From: a virus
DNA: 32,414 nt
Virus record (IMG/VR): IMGVR_UViG_3300037193_002104
Span: 1 to 32,414 of that record
Strand: one strand, 5' to 3'
Positions 30,351-32,414 of the stretch are shown piece by piece (positions within the stretch are counted from its first letter, which is position 1; each line of letters begins with the position of its first letter). A program made the translations under genes and the position numbers. The notes under the pieces are model-generated. The model ran no database searches and was not told the origin of the DNA. It worked only from the letters and a program-made list of their open reading frames with translations.

Positions 30351-30508
30351 AAGGGCGTCGGCGCAGGGCAACAATCGCTGCCACGTTGCCAGCGCGAGAG
30401 CGGCCTAGCGGGGAAAGCGCTGCACCGCCTTGCCTCGAAAGCCGGATTGGCGAACCGGCCTGCGCCAACGAATTCAACGCCAGCCCTTCGGGAACGCACT
30501 GGCAAGAT
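30351..30508 (+). other. Non-coding spacer with nested stems in the head operon
   Basis: No gene is visible between the MuF gene and the DUF2213 promoter. The spacer contains a nested stem (GCGC 30361-30364, GGCAAC 30367-30372 with GTTGCC 30385-30390 and GCGC 30392-30395) and a GCCGG/CCGGC pair further on. In an operon where all other gaps are below 50 bases, this looks like a structured RNA leader or 3' end. Confidence 0.4.
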
Positions 30509-30540
30509 GGGGCCGCTCGGGATGACCGGGCGGCCCGTTT
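30509..30540 (+). terminator. Terminator-like hairpin before the DUF2213 promoter
   Basis: GGGCCGC (30510-30516) pairs with GCGGCCC (30530-30536), with an inner CGG/CCG pair around GATGA, followed by GTTT. The stem is very stable but the T-run is only three. The putative promoter TGAACCTA starts four bases further on, so transcription could end and start again here. Confidence 0.55.
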
Positions 30541-30543
30541 CGT

Positions 30544-30585
30544 TGAACCTATCCCGATCCGCGCGCCGGGCGTATCTTGCGCGCC
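30544..30585 (+). promoter_or_regulatory. Promoter-like element before the DUF2213 gene
   Basis: TGAACCTA (30544-30551, within TTGAACCTA), 25 bases, TTGCGCGCC immediately before the ATG at 30586. TATCTT starts 13 bases before the ATG as a possible -10. Words and spacing equal those before the portal gene. The start has no Shine-Dalgarno. Confidence 0.55.
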
Positions 30586-31833
30586 ATGTTTTTCGCCGAC
30601 CGCCTCACCCTCGACAAGCCGCGCCGCACCGATGATGGCTATATGGCCGTGCATGCGAAGGCGGCGCGCACCGGAATTTATCAGTATCTCGGCCGCGAGA
30701 TTGATCCCGAAGGCAAGCATTTCACCGCCGATCAGGTCGTCAACGTCTATCGCCCGCCCGAGGAAGTTTTCGATAAGGCATCGCTAGGCAGCTTCGTCGG
30801 CAAGCCGATCACCGATGATCATCCTTCCGAGGGCGTCAATGCGTCCAACTGGCGCGATCTGGCGCGCGGGACGATCATGGGCGCGGCTCGCGACGGCGAG
30901 CATGTCGGTTTCGACCTGGCCTTTCTCGACGCCTCGCTGATCGGCAAGATCGATGACGGCAAGCGCGAGTTGTCCAACGGCTATGAGGCCAACATTTCGA
31001 TCGAGGACGGCACCGCGCCCGATGGCACCGAATATCATGCGGTGCAGCGGCAGATTCGTGGCAATCACGTCGCGGTCGTGGACGCTGGCCGGGCGGGCGA
31101 AAGCTGCCGGATCGGCGACGCTGCCGCCTGCACGCCGATCCCTTCCGATGAGGTCAAGAAACTGCTCGTCGATCAGCGAACCTATGACGCGAATCGGGAA
31201 AGCGATAAAACTCGCCACAACGACGACGCCCCAACGGGAGTGAACCAAGTGCCCAAGCTGATCCTTGTCGATGGCCTGCAAGTCGATGTTTCCAATCCGG
31301 ACATCGCCGAGGCGACGATCACGAAGCTCATCGCGGATCGCAACGCGGCCAACGACGCCAAGGCCAAGGCCGAAGGCGATATCGTGACCCTCACCGCCGA
31401 AAAGGCGAAGCTCACCGCCGATTCCAAGGAGCTGGAAACCAAGCTCGCCGATGCCAAGATCACGCCAGCCATGCTGCGCGACGAGGCCAAGCGCTATGCC
31501 GATGTCGTCGGCAAGGCCAAGGCCCTCGGAGTGGCGCATGCCGACGACGCCGACGCGCCGACGATCATGCGCGCGGTCGTCGATGCCAAGCTCGGCGATG
31601 CCGCCAAGGATTACAGCGATGATCATGTCGGCATCGCCTTCGCCGCGCTCACCAAGGATGCGAAGCCCGCCGCCGACGAGGCCAAGGGCGGCGACAAGAT
31701 CATCGACGCCATCGGCGGCGGTCTGCGCCCGACTGGCGACGCCAAGACCGGGCTTCAAGACGCTCGCCGCGCGAAGCTCGCTCGGCAGGAAAACGCTTAT
31801 CTCGGGCAGCAGCCCGGCGAAGCCCGCAACTAG
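30586..31833 (+). CDS. DUF2213 prohead protease-scaffold protein
   Basis: The 415-residue protein has an N-terminal DUF2213 domain (residues about 1-200): DGYMAVHAKAARTGIYQYLG, VYRPPEEVFDKASL, GKPITDDHPSEGVNASNW, GKRELSNGYEANI and YHAVQRQIRGNHVAVV. The family is thought to be a serine-type prohead protease; the conserved DHP with His and the SNGY segment are visible. Residues 222-415 form a helical Ala/Lys/Asp-rich coiled region (AKAEGDIVTLTAEKAKLTAD) typical of scaffolds. TTG at 30577 is an alternative start. The ATG at 30586 follows the shared promoter-like element. An internal start (31249) may give the scaffold part alone. Confidence 0.8.
   Translation: MFFADRLTLDKPRRTDDGYMAVHAKAARTGIYQYLGREIDPEGKHFTADQVVNVYRPPEEVFDKASLGSFVGKPITDDHPSEGVNASNWRDLARGTIMGAARDGEHVGFDLAFLDASLIGKIDDGKRELSNGYEANISIEDGTAPDGTEYHAVQRQIRGNHVAVVDAGRAGESCRIGDAAACTPIPSDEVKKLLVDQRTYDANRESDKTRHNDDAPTGVNQVPKLILVDGLQVDVSNPDIAEATITKLIADRNAANDAKAKAEGDIVTLTAEKAKLTADSKELETKLADAKITPAMLRDEAKRYADVVGKAKALGVAHADDADAPTIMRAVVDAKLGDAAKDYSDDHVGIAFAALTKDAKPAADEAKGGDKIIDAIGGGLRPTGDAKTGLQDARRAKLARQENAYLGQQPGEARN
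31249..31833 (+). CDS. Nested scaffold protein from an internal start (putative)
   Basis: Inside the DUF2213 gene, GGGAG (31236-31240) lies eight bases before GTG 31249, in frame, giving a 194-residue product that starts MPKLILVDGLQVDVSNPD and contains the whole coiled-coil scaffold region. The junction falls just after the Thr/Asp-rich linker that ends the protease part. Lambda makes scaffold Nu3 from an internal start in the protease gene C in the same way; here it is inferred from sequence only. Confidence 0.5.
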   Translation: MPKLILVDGLQVDVSNPDIAEATITKLIADRNAANDAKAKAEGDIVTLTAEKAKLTADSKELETKLADAKITPAMLRDEAKRYADVVGKAKALGVAHADDADAPTIMRAVVDAKLGDAAKDYSDDHVGIAFAALTKDAKPAADEAKGGDKIIDAIGGGLRPTGDAKTGLQDARRAKLARQENAYLGQQPGEARN

Positions 31834-31845
31834 GAGACGACTCGC

Positions 31846-32292
31846 ATGGCGATTCAGACGACTTTCAGCGAGGACATTCCCTACGGCTTCGCCGGTATGG
31901 ACGCCGATGGCTCGCTGTCCAACATCCTCTCGCTTCACCTTGAAGGCTCGACCGCCTGCGAGTTCGGGCGCCCGGTCTACCAAGGCAGCGCCGACAAGGG
32001 CGTGACGCTCACGGTTTCGGCCGATCTGCGCGGCTTCGCGCTGGCGCGCACCGGCCTGCCCGTGACCGAGGACCGGCCCGCCGACAGCTATGCGCCAGGC
32101 GACACGATCCCCGTCAAGGAACGGGGCGTGATCTGGGTGGACTGCGCGACCGCCGCCACCAACCGGGCGCAGGTCTATGTCACCGCTGCCGGTGCAGTCA
32201 CCGCGACCTCGGGCGGCAACACCGCCGCGACCGGCTGGGTATTCGAGGACACCATTTCCGCTCCGGGCATCGTCCGGATCGCGCGCCGCTAG
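31846..32292 (+). CDS. Head structural cement protein (Gp24-like)
   Basis: The 148-residue protein begins MAIQTTFSEDIPYGFAGM, and has PVYQGSADKGVTLTVSADLRGFALAR, PVKERGVIWVD and VTAAGAVTATSGGNT blocks, a beta-rich pattern of phage decoration or cement proteins such as Bordetella phage Gp24. It stabilises the capsid. A clear TAGGAGACGA ribosome site precedes the ATG at 31846. Position after DUF2213 fits. Confidence 0.75.
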   Translation: MAIQTTFSEDIPYGFAGMDADGSLSNILSLHLEGSTACEFGRPVYQGSADKGVTLTVSADLRGFALARTGLPVTEDRPADSYAPGDTIPVKERGVIWVDCATAATNRAQVYVTAAGAVTATSGGNTAATGWVFEDTISAPGIVRIARR

Positions 32293-32301
32293 GGGAAACC
32301 G

Positions 32302-32414
32302 ATGACCAAGATGCTGCCTCTTTTCGACTCGGTTCGCGCCGCGATTGCCCATATCGAGGCCAATCCGGGCGATTTCCCGCATCTGCAGGGCCAGGCATGG
32401 GCCGACGCCATCAA
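32302..32414 (+). CDS. Start of the next head gene, possibly major capsid (partial)
   Basis: The frame starts MTKMLPLFDSVRAAIAHIEA with GGGGAAA before the ATG at 32302 and runs off the window after 37 codons. Its position after the cement protein is where the major capsid gene (often DUF2184) normally sits. Too little sequence is visible to confirm this. Confidence 0.4.
   Translation, partial: MTKMLPLFDSVRAAIAHIEANPGDFPHLQGQAWADAI

Noticed and set aside
30784-32382. 532-codon minus-strand frame opposite DUF2213 and the cement protein
   Set aside because: Same antisense-shadow effect; low-complexity product and three supported genes on the other strand.
1-32414. Integrase, CI-like repressor, tRNA, CRISPR array or insertion sequence
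   Set aside because: No protein with tyrosine or serine recombinase motifs, no transposase, no regularly spaced repeats and no recognised tRNA were seen, so lysogeny cannot be claimed from this window.

Overview
The window is a stretch of tailed-bacteriophage (or prophage) genome, most likely from a siphovirus-type phage of a GC-rich alphaproteobacterium (sphingomonad- or rhizobium-like). The evidence is the combination of terminase, a DUF1073-type portal, a MuF-type head protein, a DUF2213 protease/scaffold protein, a cement protein, beta-propeller tail proteins, an ERF annealing protein with a RecE-like exonuclease, RuvC, HNH nucleases and three DNA methyltransferases. High GC, dense 1-4 base stop/start overlaps (TGATG, ATGA, GTGA) and short genes fit. 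No integrase, tRNA, CRISPR array or insertion sequence was seen. The host assignment is inference from composition and gene style.

Layout. (1) 1-474, minus: a partial membrane protein and a zinc-finger protein. (2) 678-5471, plus: three tail or receptor-binding genes, two of them large beta-propeller proteins. (3) 5474-14425, minus: about twenty tightly coupled early genes that carry recombination (RecE-like exonuclease, ERF, SF1 helicase), a NUMOD4-HNH nuclease and many small unknowns. (4) 14426-14547: a divergent control region with three exact GATATGCAC repeats. (5) 14548-24800, plus: a Cro-like regulator, RuvC, HNH, a C5-cytosine methyltransferase with a second long gene inside it in another frame, an adenine methyltransferase, two replication-type proteins, many very small (partly membrane) proteins, a DUF1643 protein and a third methyltransferase. 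(6) 25014-32414, plus: packaging and head genes (TerS, TerL, portal, DUF6527, MuF, DUF2213, cement protein, start of the next head gene).

How it works together. The two divergent early operons are probably switched by the small HTH protein acting on the repeats between them. The recombination, RuvC and replication genes would copy and process the genome, and the methyltransferases would protect it from restriction. The head operon packages the DNA. The portal carries a C-terminal 2H phosphoesterase domain of the Acb1 (anti-CBASS) type, so a structural gene probably also encodes a counter-defence enzyme.

Most notable observations: the Acb1-like domain on the portal; the two fully overlapping frames at 16063-17121; a shared promoter-like element (TGAACCTA, 25 bases, TTGCGCGCCATG) in front of both the portal and the DUF2213 gene; a recurring GGAGCTAG ribosome-binding motif; an internal start that may yield a separate scaffold protein; and a long dyad at 507-549.
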